A stretch of 18,386 bases of DNA from JAAXTT01 sp964530215 (GCA_964530215.1 CAZHAJ010000021.1:1-18386), one strand, 5' to 3'; shown: positions 7,431 to 14,973, counted from the first letter of the stretch. Notes: generated from the letters alone by a model not told the origin. Program-made: numbers and translations.

Positions 7431-8443
7431 TAGTGCGCACCGCCGCTTAAAGTGGGAAGGTTGTAATGGAAAGAAGTCTGGGCAGTTTTATTATACAGCC
7501 CCAAATAATAGTTATGACTGGAAATCGAAAAATTTGACACAGTGTCAAGGTGATTGTTTAGTGCCCCTTGGGGAGAGCCTTCTAGATCATAGTGGCCGAA
7601 ATTTAGCATTATCGTTCCTGGACTGCCTGTATTAAAATTTACTTTGAAATAATAGGTGATATTTTCATAAATTAACATATTGTTAATTAGATTAAAGGTT
7701 CCCCCGGGATAATCCACTTTTAAATTAACATTGTTATTTGTACCCTGAAAATAAAATTTGTAGGTGGTGTTATTTGTATCATCCAACACAATTAGCCCGG
7801 ATTCACAGACTCCGTTGCCCAGATCAGCCACTTTGATATCCACTTTATACTCAAACTCCGGATTATAAGATCTTAACAAACTGTAAATGGGATCCATATT
7901 CCCCGACTTATTAGCTATCAGATAGGGAGGATCACCGGGCTGCTCTCCCGGCACAATGTCCCAACCCCCCATATCCGGCTCATCCTCCTCCCCGGGAATG
8001 TAGGTTGACCAATTCTCGGGGTTATATACCACAGCCTGCTCTTCATACATCTGAATAGTCTTTCTGGGGGGCAGCCATGCAGCATAGACATGCTGGTCAG
8101 GAGCGTTGCCCAAGCTAAGCTTCAACATTTTACCCTCTAAAAAAGGGGTGGTGGTATATTTCACATTATACTGCTGTTGAGCTTGCTCCTCATTAGGATA
8201 AACCAAAGTTTCCTCCCATTGGGAAGGAATGTTATTTAAGTTTTCGTTGGCCATGATCTTAATTCTTTCAATTTCCGACTGAGCCAGTTCAGCCATTTGC
8301 AGTTGTTCCAGATAGTCTGTACGATGACTTTCAACAAAACGATAAATATTACCCACTGTAGTCAAAAAAATCCCAAAGGCTACCGCAGCCATTATTATCT
8401 CTATTAAGGTAAGACCATTACTGTTTTTAAGGTACCTAAGCAA
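7430..8443 (-). CDS. PilV-like minor pilin with C-terminal lectin/LamG-like domain
   Basis: Residues 1-10 are a prepilin leader ending in N-G, followed by LTLIE with Glu at +5 and a hydrophobic helix to about 33, then an amphipathic helix (45-65) as in PilV/GspI proteins. At 337 residues the protein is about twice the usual minor-pilin length. A linker rich in Pro, Gly and acidic residues (about 140-175) leads to a C-terminal module (about 178-330) of alternating beta segments ending in NYYLGLYN followed by SFHYNLP, the pattern of concanavalin-like/LamG jelly rolls. There is one Cys (213). TTG start at 8443 has AAGGGA upstream. Modular minor pilins with lectin-like domains are known tip adhesins, so surface or glycan binding is a reasonable inference; the fold itself is predicted by eye. 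Confidence 0.75.
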   Translation of the reverse strand: MLRYLKNSNGLTLIEIIMAAVAFGIFLTTVGNIYRFVESHRTDYLEQLQMAELAQSEIERIKIMANENLNNIPSQWEETLVYPNEEQAQQQYNVKYTTTPFLEGKMLKLSLGNAPDQHVYAAWLPPRKTIQMYEEQAVVYNPENWSTYIPGEEDEPDMGGWDIVPGEQPGDPPYLIANKSGNMDPIYSLLRSYNPEFEYKVDIKVADLGNGVCESGLIVLDDTNNTTYKFYFQGTNNNVNLKVDYPGGTFNLINNMLIYENITYYFKVNFNTGSPGTIMLNFGHYDLEGSPQGALNNHLDTVSNFSISSHNYYLGLYNKTAQTSFHYNLPTLSGGAH

Positions 8444-8482
8444 GATAATTCATCCCTTCCCGGGCTGCAAAATATGCCTGCA

Positions 8483-9700
8483 TCATCGCTGGATATTGCT
8501 TAACATTCCCATCATTGGCAACATCACAGAAATTATGACCACACTTACTACACTTCCTATTATCAGCAGCATCATGGGCTCCACCAAAGCCACCAGCTTT
8601 GAGAATCCTGCATCAGCCTCTTGATTATAGAAATCACCCATTTCCCTAAGGATGTTTTCCAATTCCCCTGTTTCTTCACCGATATTAATCATTTGAATTG
8701 CCATGGAATCAAAATATTCTGCTTTAGCCAGATTTAGTGCCAGGCTCTCGCCCTTTTGCAACCCTTCGATGGCATAATCAATGGCCTGCTCCGCCAAAGC
8801 GTTATCTACATTTTGCTTAATAAAATCCAACCCCTGCAGCATAGGAATGCCACTTTTGATTAATATATACGCTGTTCCCGCAAAACGTAAAGTAGTAACA
8901 TTCCGAATAGTTTTGCCCAGCAAAGGGATTTTAAAGATAAGCCTGTCCAAGTTCATTCGTCCATTGGGGGTTTTTATATACATTACAAAACTTAAGAAAA
9001 ACATCAGCAATACTGCCACAATGTAAAGCAAATAATTACTTACAATCTCACCTGCACCCACAACCATTCTAGTTAGCAACGGTAGAGTATTCCCGGAAGC
9101 AGAAATTAGAGTAACCATCTGGGGCAAAAGAAAATTAAAAAAGAAAATTATAAGTGCAAAAGCCATAATAATCATTACTACGGGATAAATAGCTGCTGAT
9201 TCGATTTTCTGCTTGATTCGATGGTTGTTTTCATAAAACTCAGCCATGTTGTTTAATACATCGTCCAAACTGCCGCTGGTTTCCCCGGTGGCCACCATAT
9301 TAACCAGCAAGTCAGGCATATAAGAGCCGGCATTGCCCATGGCTTCAGCAATACTCAAGCCCTTTTGCACTTCTTGGTGAATCCGGATAATCTCATTGCG
9401 AAACTTTCTGTCCTTTGCTTTGTCCGACATTATTTCTAAGCCTTTTAAAATATTAATGCCGGAGGATATTATTATCGACAGTTGTCGGCAAAATTGGCTT
9501 AGCACCTCATCCTTTGCCCTGGGCTTATATTTAAAGGACTTTAGGTCAAAGACCAGGCTTTCCTCCCGGCTTATCAATCTGATGGGAAGTAAACCCTGGT
9601 TTTTCAAGTTAAGCTTAGCGTTGAGAAGATTCTCCCCATTGATAACTCCGGTTACCGTTTTGCCCGCATTATCAATGGCTCGATAGCTATATTGCTGCAA
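8483..9700 (-). CDS. pilC: Type IV pilus platform protein PilC
   Basis: PilC/GspF is the polytopic membrane platform on which pilins are assembled by PilB and removed by PilT. The 405-residue protein has two repeated T2SSF domains (about 68-191 and 271-393) each with the GE(E)TGxL signature (ATGETSGSL at 137-145, NIGEETGEL at 339-347), and three transmembrane helices at about 171-193, 218-242 and 373-396. The N-terminal YSYRAID segment is typical. Start is TTG at 9700 with a run of six G eight bases upstream; no ATG is available before the conserved N-terminus. It begins 24 bases after pilB. Confidence 0.95.
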   Translation of the reverse strand: MQQYSYRAIDNAGKTVTGVINGENLLNAKLNLKNQGLLPIRLISREESLVFDLKSFKYKPRAKDEVLSQFCRQLSIIISSGINILKGLEIMSDKAKDRKFRNEIIRIHQEVQKGLSIAEAMGNAGSYMPDLLVNMVATGETSGSLDDVLNNMAEFYENNHRIKQKIESAAIYPVVMIIMAFALIIFFFNFLLPQMVTLISASGNTLPLLTRMVVGAGEIVSNYLLYIVAVLLMFFLSFVMYIKTPNGRMNLDRLIFKIPLLGKTIRNVTTLRFAGTAYILIKSGIPMLQGLDFIKQNVDNALAEQAIDYAIEGLQKGESLALNLAKAEYFDSMAIQMINIGEETGELENILREMGDFYNQEADAGFSKLVALVEPMMLLIIGSVVSVVIISVMLPMMGMLSNIQR

Positions 9701-9724
9701 AAAGATTTCCCCCCAAGTTAATCA

Positions 9725-11416
9725 TCAGTTCCAATATGTGACCCTAAGGATTTCCTCCAGAGTTGTAATCCCCTTCAACACCTTTTGGCGGGCATCCAGC
9801 CACAGGGTATTCATCCCCAGGTTGATGGCAGTTTCCTGCAATTCATCGGTGGAAGCCTTTTTGTCTATAAGCAGGCGTATTTCTTTACCCACTTCCATTA
9901 TTTCAAAAATTCCTGTCCTGTCCTTAAAACCTGTGCCGTTACAATAACCGCATCCCTTTCCCCTAAAAAGTATTAATTGCTGGTCCGAGGGCAACTCCAA
10001 GATGCTTTTTTCCCGCTCCTCGGCCCGGTATTCTTCCTTACAAAAGGGACATATTTTTCTCACCAACCGCTGAGCCATTACACCGATAAGGGAAGAGGAA
10101 ATAAGATAAGGCTCAACGCCCATATCAATCAGCCTGGCCACGGCGCCGGCAGCATTGTTGGCGTGAAGTGTACTTAGCACCATGTGACCTGTCAGGGCTG
10201 CTCTGGAGGATATGTCCGCTGTTTCCGGGTCCCGAATCTCACCCACCATAATAATATCCGGGTCCTGCCTTAATATAGAACGGAGTCCGGCAGCAAAAGT
10301 AAGTCCTGCCTTAATCATTATCGGGGATTGATTAATGCCCTTCATGTTATATTCCACAGGGTCTTCCAGGGTAACGATATTTTTATGTTCGTCATTTAAT
10401 TCGGACAGCATTGCGTATAAGGTGGTGGTTTTTCCGCTGCCGGTGGGACCGGTAACCAATATAATCCCATAGGGCCTTTTTATCAGATGGTTGAACTTTT
10501 TCAAATCTGCATGGCTAAACCCCATGTTTTCTTTGCTCAGCAGAAACTTTTCCCGATCCAGTATGCGCAAAACTATCTTTTCACCGTGGGTTGTGGGAAT
10601 AATGGATACCCTTAAGTCAATGTCTCTGTTGTCCACCGTCGCCATTATTCTGCCATCCTGGGGCAATCGCTTCTCTGATATATTTAAGCCGGACATAATT
10701 TTAATTCGACTGCAGACAGCCCCATGGGTGCTGAGATCGGTGGTCAGCAGCTCCTGCAAAATACCGTCCACCCTAATGCGCACCCGCATCTGATCATAGT
10801 TGGGCTCGATATGAATATCGCTGGCACCACCCCGAACCGCATTCTCCAGGAAGGAATTAACCAGCCGCACTATGGGAGCAGAATTAACCGCCAGAGAGGA
10901 ATCCTCAAAGCCGGTCAATTCCTCCCCCTGTCCCTGAAGAAAATCCTCAGCCACCTTAGATGCATTGGCTTGGATATATACTTTTTTTATAGTGTCCAGA
11001 ACATCTTCTTCATTTGATAAAAGGGGTATGATGGGAAGCTGCGCCATCAAACGAATATCTTGAATGGCTATCTGGTCCAGAGGATCCACCATCGCCAAAT
11101 ACAAGTGACCTTTGGCCACTTGTACCGGCACAACCATATGGCGTCTGGCAAGGTTTTCAGGAATCATGGAGGCTATTTTGGGCCCGATGGTTATCCTTCT
11201 TAAATCTATGCTTTCGATGCCCAACTGTGATTCCAATGCTTTGGTTAAGGTTTGCTGGGTTATATAGCCCTCATCCAGCAGGAACTGACCCAGTTTTTTG
11301 CCGGCATTCTTCTGCTTTTCCAAGGCTTCCTTCAACTGAGCCTCAGAAATCACCCCGGCTTTAACCAAAGTATCCCCCAGATAAATCTTTTTATTTGGTT
11401 GATTAAAGTTAGTCAT
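9725..11416 (-). CDS. pilB: Type IV pilus extension ATPase PilB
   Basis: PilB is the hexameric ATPase that powers pilus polymerisation. The 563-residue product has the MshEN/GspE N-terminal domain (about 10-150, with two LGxxLxxxG-like repeats at 13-21 and 42-50), a c-di-GMP-binding domain type in several PilB/MshE homologues. Then come a SDIHIEP N2 domain, Walker A GPTGSGKT with Lys329, the Asp box TLEDPVEY, Walker B DIIMVGEIRD, the His box GHMVLSTLHAN, and the zinc tetracysteine CPFC (456-459) and CGYC (489-492) that separates PilB from PilT. The ATG lies four bases after the pilA stop. No real Shine-Dalgarno precedes it, so translation is probably coupled to pilA. Confidence 0.96.
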   Translation of the reverse strand: MTNFNQPNKKIYLGDTLVKAGVISEAQLKEALEKQKNAGKKLGQFLLDEGYITQQTLTKALESQLGIESIDLRRITIGPKIASMIPENLARRHMVVPVQVAKGHLYLAMVDPLDQIAIQDIRLMAQLPIIPLLSNEEDVLDTIKKVYIQANASKVAEDFLQGQGEELTGFEDSSLAVNSAPIVRLVNSFLENAVRGGASDIHIEPNYDQMRVRIRVDGILQELLTTDLSTHGAVCSRIKIMSGLNISEKRLPQDGRIMATVDNRDIDLRVSIIPTTHGEKIVLRILDREKFLLSKENMGFSHADLKKFNHLIKRPYGIILVTGPTGSGKTTTLYAMLSELNDEHKNIVTLEDPVEYNMKGINQSPIMIKAGLTFAAGLRSILRQDPDIIMVGEIRDPETADISSRAALTGHMVLSTLHANNAAGAVARLIDMGVEPYLISSSLIGVMAQRLVRKICPFCKEEYRAEEREKSILELPSDQQLILFRGKGCGYCNGTGFKDRTGIFEIMEVGKEIRLLIDKKASTDELQETAINLGMNTLWLDARQKVLKGITTLEEILRVTYWN

Positions 11417-11420
11417 AAAT

Positions 11421-11948
11421 TTACGGTGTTACTTCAATTGCCGCCATGGGGGCTCCCAAATTGTCATATGGAGTAATGGTTACTTTATTGATTTTATATG
11501 GAGCAGCCGTAGTACCTGAACCAGTCTGGGTATAGGATACATATATCATCCCTGCGTTATCCTCATCTGCAGTTGGTGCTGTTACGCTGGCGCTATTTCC
11601 CACGGTAACTGCCTTGGTTGTATTCATAGCTCCGGCAACTGCAATTACAGCACCTGTATTATTGGTAAAGGGATTTTCCAGGCTGTCGGCTGCCGCCACC
11701 ACACTGTTGGCAAAGGCTGTCTGTTGAGCAGATGCTGTACCCGAAGTAGCATTCTGATACCTTTGAATCAAACCGGTGACATAAGCCTGAACTTGTCTGG
11801 CATTGGCATCAACCCCGGCCAACTTGGAGTTGTCCTTAACCCCTTGTATTTTAGGGATCAATACCGCTGCTAAAATACCGATTACCGCAATAACCATCAT
11901 CATTTCAATTAAAGTAAAACCTTTTTGATTGCCAAGCTTTTTTCTCAT
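11421..11948 (-). CDS. pilA: Major type IVa pilin PilA (prepilin)
   Basis: The 175-residue prepilin has a short basic leader (MRKKLGNQKG), cleavage after Gly10, mature Phe11 with Glu at +5 (FTLIE), and the hydrophobic helix MMMVIAVIGILAAVLIP with the helix-kinking Pro32. The helix continues to about residue 65; the head domain is rich in Ala, Thr, Val and Asn. No cysteine is present, so the usual C-terminal disulfide loop is missing. The ATG at 11948 has AAGGGG eight bases upstream. As first gene after a strong promoter and directly before pilB it is the best candidate for the major subunit; an internal low-complexity stretch (GTASAQQTAFANSVVAAA) is unremarkable for pilins. Confidence 0.93.
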   Translation of the reverse strand: MRKKLGNQKGFTLIEMMMVIAVIGILAAVLIPKIQGVKDNSKLAGVDANARQVQAYVTGLIQRYQNATSGTASAQQTAFANSVVAAADSLENPFTNNTGAVIAVAGAMNTTKAVTVGNSASVTAPTADEDNAGMIYVSYTQTGSGTTAAPYKINKVTITPYDNLGAPMAAIEVTP

Positions 11949-11990
11949 TAAATCATCCCCTTCTAATATTGGTTAACTAACTATCCCTTA

Positions 11991-12018
11991 ATTATACTTC
12001 ATAGACGACAGAAGTCAA
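11991..12018 (-). promoter_or_regulatory. Sigma-A promoter of the pil operon
   Basis: On the minus strand a -35 TTGACT (12018-12013) and a perfect -10 TATAAT (11996-11991) are 16 bases apart. Initiation would fall near 11984, giving a leader of about 36 bases before the pilA ATG, with its AAGGGG ribosome binding site. The leader is too short for a riboswitch. The -35 box abuts the assembly gap by one base, so any operator upstream is not visible. Confidence 0.75.
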
Positions 12019-12019
12019 T

Positions 12020-12029
12020 NNNNNNNNNN
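12020..12029. other. Assembly gap (ten Ns)
   Basis: Ten consecutive N characters separate the pilA promoter from the pilD 3' flank. A run of exactly ten is often a scaffold placeholder, so the true distance and content are unknown. Sequence on both sides is AT-rich and contains a similar ATCCCTT word (11981-11987 and 12034-12040). Confidence 0.95.
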
Positions 12030-12039
12030 AATTATCCCT

Positions 12040-12081
12040 TGGTAAAATACCCTTTATAGTTTAATTATAACTGTTTTACCA
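12040..12081. repeat. Inverted repeat TGGTAAAA...TTTTACCA downstream of pilD
   Basis: Eight-base perfect arms at 12040-12047 and 12074-12081 are separated by 26 AT-rich bases that contain inner AGTT/AACT arms. The element lies between the pilD stop and the pilA promoter, next to the gap. There is no T-tract, so it is a poor intrinsic terminator; it could be an operator or a weak structured 3' end. Significance is uncertain in such AT-rich sequence. Confidence 0.4.
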
Positions 12082-12122
12082 CATCCCCTTTCTTAAGTTT
12101 TTTAAAACTAATTATTAATAAT

Positions 12123-12872
12123 TTATAAAAGCATTAAATACCAAGTTATCATTTCTTCTCCCATTAGTGCCCCGACGATTGAACCTGTCGCCAGATACGG
12201 ACCAAAAGGAACGGCTTCTCCCATTTTTTTACGTTTGGTGAGCAAAAGCAAACCACCGATTAAAGCCCCCAAAACAAAGGCTATAAACAGAGCCACCAGC
12301 ATTAACTTCCAACCCAGATACAACCCGATAACAGCTGCCAGCTTTATATCGCCGCCCCCCATGCCGCCCCGGGACACCACTGCAATTAATAATAAAAGCA
12401 AACCCCCTATCAGAAACCCTAACAAACCGGAGAGAAAGATATCCTTTGACTGAAATAAAAAGGGTACTGCCATGACTAATCCGGCAATATTAACCTTGTC
12501 CGGTATTATCTTTAACTCCAGATCAATTACCGAAGCAACAACCAGTAATGAGAAAAATACAGAATATTTCAATGCCTCCACAGTAATGTCATATTTCACG
12601 ATTATCAAAACCAATAAAATGCCCATCAATAATTCCACAATGGGATACTGCCAGGAAATCTTACTCTTACAATATCGGCACTTTCCCCCAAGAACTAAAT
12701 AACCCAGCAACGGCACCAAATCTAATACACCCAAAGTTTTTAGACACTTAGGGCAGTGAGAGGGGGGAGAAATTATCGACTCTCCTTTGGGTACTCTGCA
12801 AATACATACATTTAGAAAACTGCCCAAACAGATACCTGTTAAGAAAATTAATACTAGCCATAAATAATCCAT
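12123..12872 (-). CDS. pilD: Prepilin leader peptidase/N-methyltransferase PilD
   Basis: This integral-membrane aspartic protease cleaves prepilins after the leader glycine and usually methylates the new N-terminus. The 249-residue protein has the N-terminal methyltransferase region with two zinc CxxC pairs (Cys40/Cys43 and Cys65/Cys68), and the two catalytic aspartates: Asp117 in VASVIDLE and Asp175 in GGGDIK. About seven to eight hydrophobic helices are visible. I start at the ATG at 12872, preceded by CGGAG six to seven bases upstream; an ATG at 12887 five codons earlier has no ribosome binding site. It is transcribed separately from pilA, which has its own promoter, and diverges from sigK. 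Its substrates are the four prepilins encoded downstream. Confidence 0.96.
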   Translation of the reverse strand: MDYLWLVLIFLTGICLGSFLNVCICRVPKGESIISPPSHCPKCLKTLGVLDLVPLLGYLVLGGKCRYCKSKISWQYPIVELLMGILLVLIIVKYDITVEALKYSVFFSLLVVASVIDLELKIIPDKVNIAGLVMAVPFLFQSKDIFLSGLLGFLIGGLLLLLIAVVSRGGMGGGDIKLAAVIGLYLGWKLMLVALFIAFVLGALIGGLLLLTKRKKMGEAVPFGPYLATGSIVGALMGEEMITWYLMLL

Positions 12873-12919
12873 ATAATTCTCCGTCATTTAATAACTTATT
12901 TTTACAATATTATAGTTAA

Positions 12920-12947
12920 ATTATAACATAACCATATAAATAAGCAA
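12920..12947 (-). promoter_or_regulatory. Sigma-A promoter of pilD (extended -10)
   Basis: On the minus strand TTGCTT (12947-12942) and TATAAT (12925-12920) are 16 bases apart, and TGT directly before the -10 forms an extended TGnTATAAT element. The start would be near 12913, about 40 bases before the pilD ATG. Confidence 0.6.
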
Positions 12948-12997
12948 TGCATTAATTATTAAATATTAAATCTTTTTATTTCTCCTTTAAAACAGAA

Positions 12998-13021
12998 ATT
13001 GACTGTACTCATCGAGTCAAT
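12998..13021. repeat. Perfect 7-bp inverted repeat between pilD and sigK
   Basis: Arms ATTGACT (12998-13004) and AGTCAAT (13015-13021) flank a 10-base spacer. It lies immediately upstream of the sporulation promoter of sigK and between two divergent transcription units. It could be an operator for a dimeric regulator, or two back-to-back -35-like TTGACT boxes. No T-tract follows, so it is not an intrinsic terminator. Confidence 0.5.
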
Positions 13022-13032
13022 CTGGCTGACAA

Positions 13033-13062
13033 GCACAAAAAATCCCCTTTGCCCATACATTA
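13033..13062 (+). promoter_or_regulatory. sigK: Sigma-E/sigma-K-type promoter of sigK
   Basis: GCACA (13033-13037), 16 bases, then CATACATTA (13054-13062) fits the sporulation mother-cell promoter pattern (CATA-type -10 shared by sigma-E and sigma-K, with an ACA-type -35 closer to sigma-K). Transcription would start near 13069, just before the AGGGGGGG ribosome binding site at 13074-13080. A GACAAGC word (13028-13034) beside the -35 resembles the core of the SpoIIID site. Recognition is inferred from Bacillus subtilis consensus sequences. Confidence 0.6.
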
Positions 13063-13087
13063 TGCAGTAGCTAGGGGGGGATTAATT

Positions 13088-13810
13088 TTGATTTGCAGTC
13101 TGTCTTCACTGATCTTACTTTCTGTAACCAACGGAATCGCCTTGCTAACTTCATATATATCCAATAGCACCTTTCCCCATCCCCTTTCAGAAAGCATGGA
13201 GGCTGAATGCATTGCACGCCTGGTTAAAGGTGACCCTCAGGCCCGCCATCTTCTGACAGAGCACAATCTTCGACTGGTGGCTCATATAGTCAAAAAGTTT
13301 GATGGCAGCACGGAAGATAACGATGATCTTATTTCCATCGGCACCATCGGTTTAATTAAAGCAATTGATACTTACCGACCGGAAAAGGGCACCAAGCTGG
13401 CAACTTATGCTGCCCGCTGCATTGAGAATGAAATCCTAATGCATCTAAGACTCATTAAAAAGGTTCGTTGTGAGGTTTCGTTATATGATCCCATTGGGGT
13501 TGATAAAGAGGGCAATGAAATTAATCTTCTGGACATTTTGGGAACCCACGGTGATATAGTCCCGGAAATGGTGGTGGAAAAGTTTGAACACAAGCTGATT
13601 TTGGAGAAAATCAATAAACTTAATGATCGGGAAAGAACAATTCTGGAGCTTCGCTTTGGAATCAAAGACGGTGTCCGCCTGACTCAACGGGAAATAGCAA
13701 AAAAGATGGGTATTTCTAGGTCCTATGTTTCCCGTATTGAAAAAAAAGCAATTAAAAAAATAATTAGAGAAATAGGCCCGGAAAAAAATATTTTAAATCC
13801 TAAAAAATAA
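13088..13810 (+). CDS. sigK: Sporulation sigma factor sigma-K (pro-sigma-K)
   Basis: Sigma-K directs late mother-cell transcription (coat, cortex maturation) during endospore formation. The 240-residue product has a hydrophobic pro-sequence (residues 1-22) followed by YISNSTFPHPLS, which aligns with the processing site of pro-sigma-K (SpoIVFB cleavage before the Tyr). Then come region 2 (EHNLRLVAHIVKKF; DDLISIGTIGLIKAID; GTKLATYAARCIENEI) and region 4.2 helix-turn-helix (TQREIAKKMGISRSYVSRIE, 199-218). The start is TTG at 13088, seven bases after AGGGGGGG; the same frame opens at 13049, but that would run through the promoter. The gene is continuous, with no skin-type insertion. Sigma-E is the nearest alternative, but the pro-sequence and region 2 wording favour sigma-K. 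Confidence 0.92.
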   Translation: MICSLSSLILLSVTNGIALLTSYISNSTFPHPLSESMEAECIARLVKGDPQARHLLTEHNLRLVAHIVKKFDGSTEDNDDLISIGTIGLIKAIDTYRPEKGTKLATYAARCIENEILMHLRLIKKVRCEVSLYDPIGVDKEGNEINLLDILGTHGDIVPEMVVEKFEHKLILEKINKLNDRERTILELRFGIKDGVRLTQREIAKKMGISRSYVSRIEKKAIKKIIREIGPEKNILNPKK

Positions 13811-13830
13811 TTAATATTGTCTATTTTTTT

Positions 13831-13858
13831 TGGTAAAATCATACCAGTATTATTTTTT
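13831..13858 (+). terminator. Weak intrinsic terminator after sigK
   Basis: TGGTA (13831-13835) and TACCA (13842-13846) form a five-base stem with a six-base loop, followed by TATTATTTTTT (13848-13858). The stem is short and AT-rich, so readthrough into the HD-GYP gene is plausible. Confidence 0.35.
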
Positions 13859-13887
13859 ACCTAATTTTGCAAGTAAAGGATCCAACT

Positions 13888-14973
13888 ATGTACCGATTAA
13901 AGGTTAGCCAGTTGAAACCCAAAATGAAACTGGCAAGAACAATATATAATCACCAGGGCAATGTCCTTATTATGGCCGGCAACTCCCTTACCCCCAAAAT
14001 TATCAGCATCCTTGAAAAGCTGGGCATATCCGCTGTCTGGGTTGAGGGTGAAGAAGAGATCTTCGTTAAGGATGTTGTAAACATTGAAACCAGAATTACT
14101 GCCATTAAACAAGTGGAAAATATACTTCTTAAAACCAAAGAAAGCGGAAAACTGGTGATTGAGCCCCAGGACCTGTATAAAAGTGTAAGTAGCTTTGCTA
14201 ATGAGCTTTTTGATGCAGAGGAACTGCTGTATAGTCTTTCCGACTTAAGAACCCAGGACAACTATACCTTTATACACTCTGTAAATGTATGCATTTTGTC
14301 TATGATGACGGGCATTTCCCTGGGCTATGGGAAAGAGGATATATGTACCATTGGGATAGGAGCGCTTCTGCATGATCTGGGGAAAGTCCTGATACCTGAT
14401 AAAATATTAAATAAGCCAGGGCCATTATCATCAGATGAATTCTCAATAATGAAAAAACATACCATTTTTGGCTATGAGCTTATAACTGAATCCGGCGTCT
14501 TGGGTGATGTTCCCGCCAGGATAGCCCTGGAGCATCATGAAACATATGATGGCTCAGGTTATCCCATGGGCATTTCTGATAAAAATATTCACAGGTTTTC
14601 TCAAATTGTTGCTATTGCGGACAAATTTGATGCAATTACAGCCAATAGAGTGTATCGAAAAGCTTTCCCGCCCTTTGAAGCATATGAGATGTGTGCTGCA
14701 GCGGGCAACTATCTTTTTGACGAAGATATTGTCCAAGCCTTTATGCACAATATAACACCTTATCCACCGGGTACTCATGTACAATTGAGCAACGGTCTTG
14801 TGGGAGTATGTGTTAATATAAAAAAAGGATTTTCAATGTTTCCTGTGGTCCGATTGCTATTTGATGAAAATTTAAAACCTTTAAAACAAGATACAGAAAT
14901 TTCCCTTTATGAAAACCATGGAATTTACATAACAAAGGTATTACCTAATCAAAGCTTGTCTATATCTGGTTAG
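13888..14973 (+). CDS. HD-GYP domain c-di-GMP phosphodiesterase
   Basis: The 361-residue cytoplasmic protein has an N-terminal domain of about 110 residues of unclear fold (MYRLKVSQLKPKMKLARTIY opening, found in many clostridial HD-GYP proteins) and an HD-GYP domain (about 115-290). Metal and catalytic signatures are intact: His130, HD162-163 in LLHDLGK, Lys166, HHETYDGSGYP (216-226) and ADKFDAIT (244-251). Such proteins hydrolyse c-di-GMP to pGpG/GMP. A C-terminal extension (about 295-361) is typical of the group. The ATG at 13888 has AAAGGAT at good spacing; a TTG at 13867 in the same frame lacks one. A PilZ gene follows 17 bases later, so the pair couples c-di-GMP breakdown to sensing. There are no transmembrane segments. 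Confidence 0.92.
   Translation: MYRLKVSQLKPKMKLARTIYNHQGNVLIMAGNSLTPKIISILEKLGISAVWVEGEEEIFVKDVVNIETRITAIKQVENILLKTKESGKLVIEPQDLYKSVSSFANELFDAEELLYSLSDLRTQDNYTFIHSVNVCILSMMTGISLGYGKEDICTIGIGALLHDLGKVLIPDKILNKPGPLSSDEFSIMKKHTIFGYELITESGVLGDVPARIALEHHETYDGSGYPMGISDKNIHRFSQIVAIADKFDAITANRVYRKAFPPFEAYEMCAAAGNYLFDEDIVQAFMHNITPYPPGTHVQLSNGLVGVCVNIKKGFSMFPVVRLLFDENLKPLKQDTEISLYENHGIYITKVLPNQSLSISG

Noticed and set aside
11421..11948. Conductive short pilin (e-pilin) idea for PilA
   Set aside because: The helix lacks the aromatic residues near mature positions 24, 27 and 32, and the protein is full-length.
11949..12122. c-di-GMP riboswitch upstream of pilA, as in Clostridioides difficile
   Set aside because: The sigma-A promoter leaves a leader of only about 36 bases, with no GEMM-like conserved words; nothing in the visible flanks fits either.
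13049..13087. Upstream TTG start of sigK at 13049
   Set aside because: It lacks a ribosome binding site and would start within the sporulation promoter; TTG 13088 has AGGGGGGG and a pro-sequence of normal length.
13049..13810. sigK interrupted by a skin-like prophage element
   Set aside because: The frame is continuous from pro-sequence to region 4.2, with no split at the usual position.
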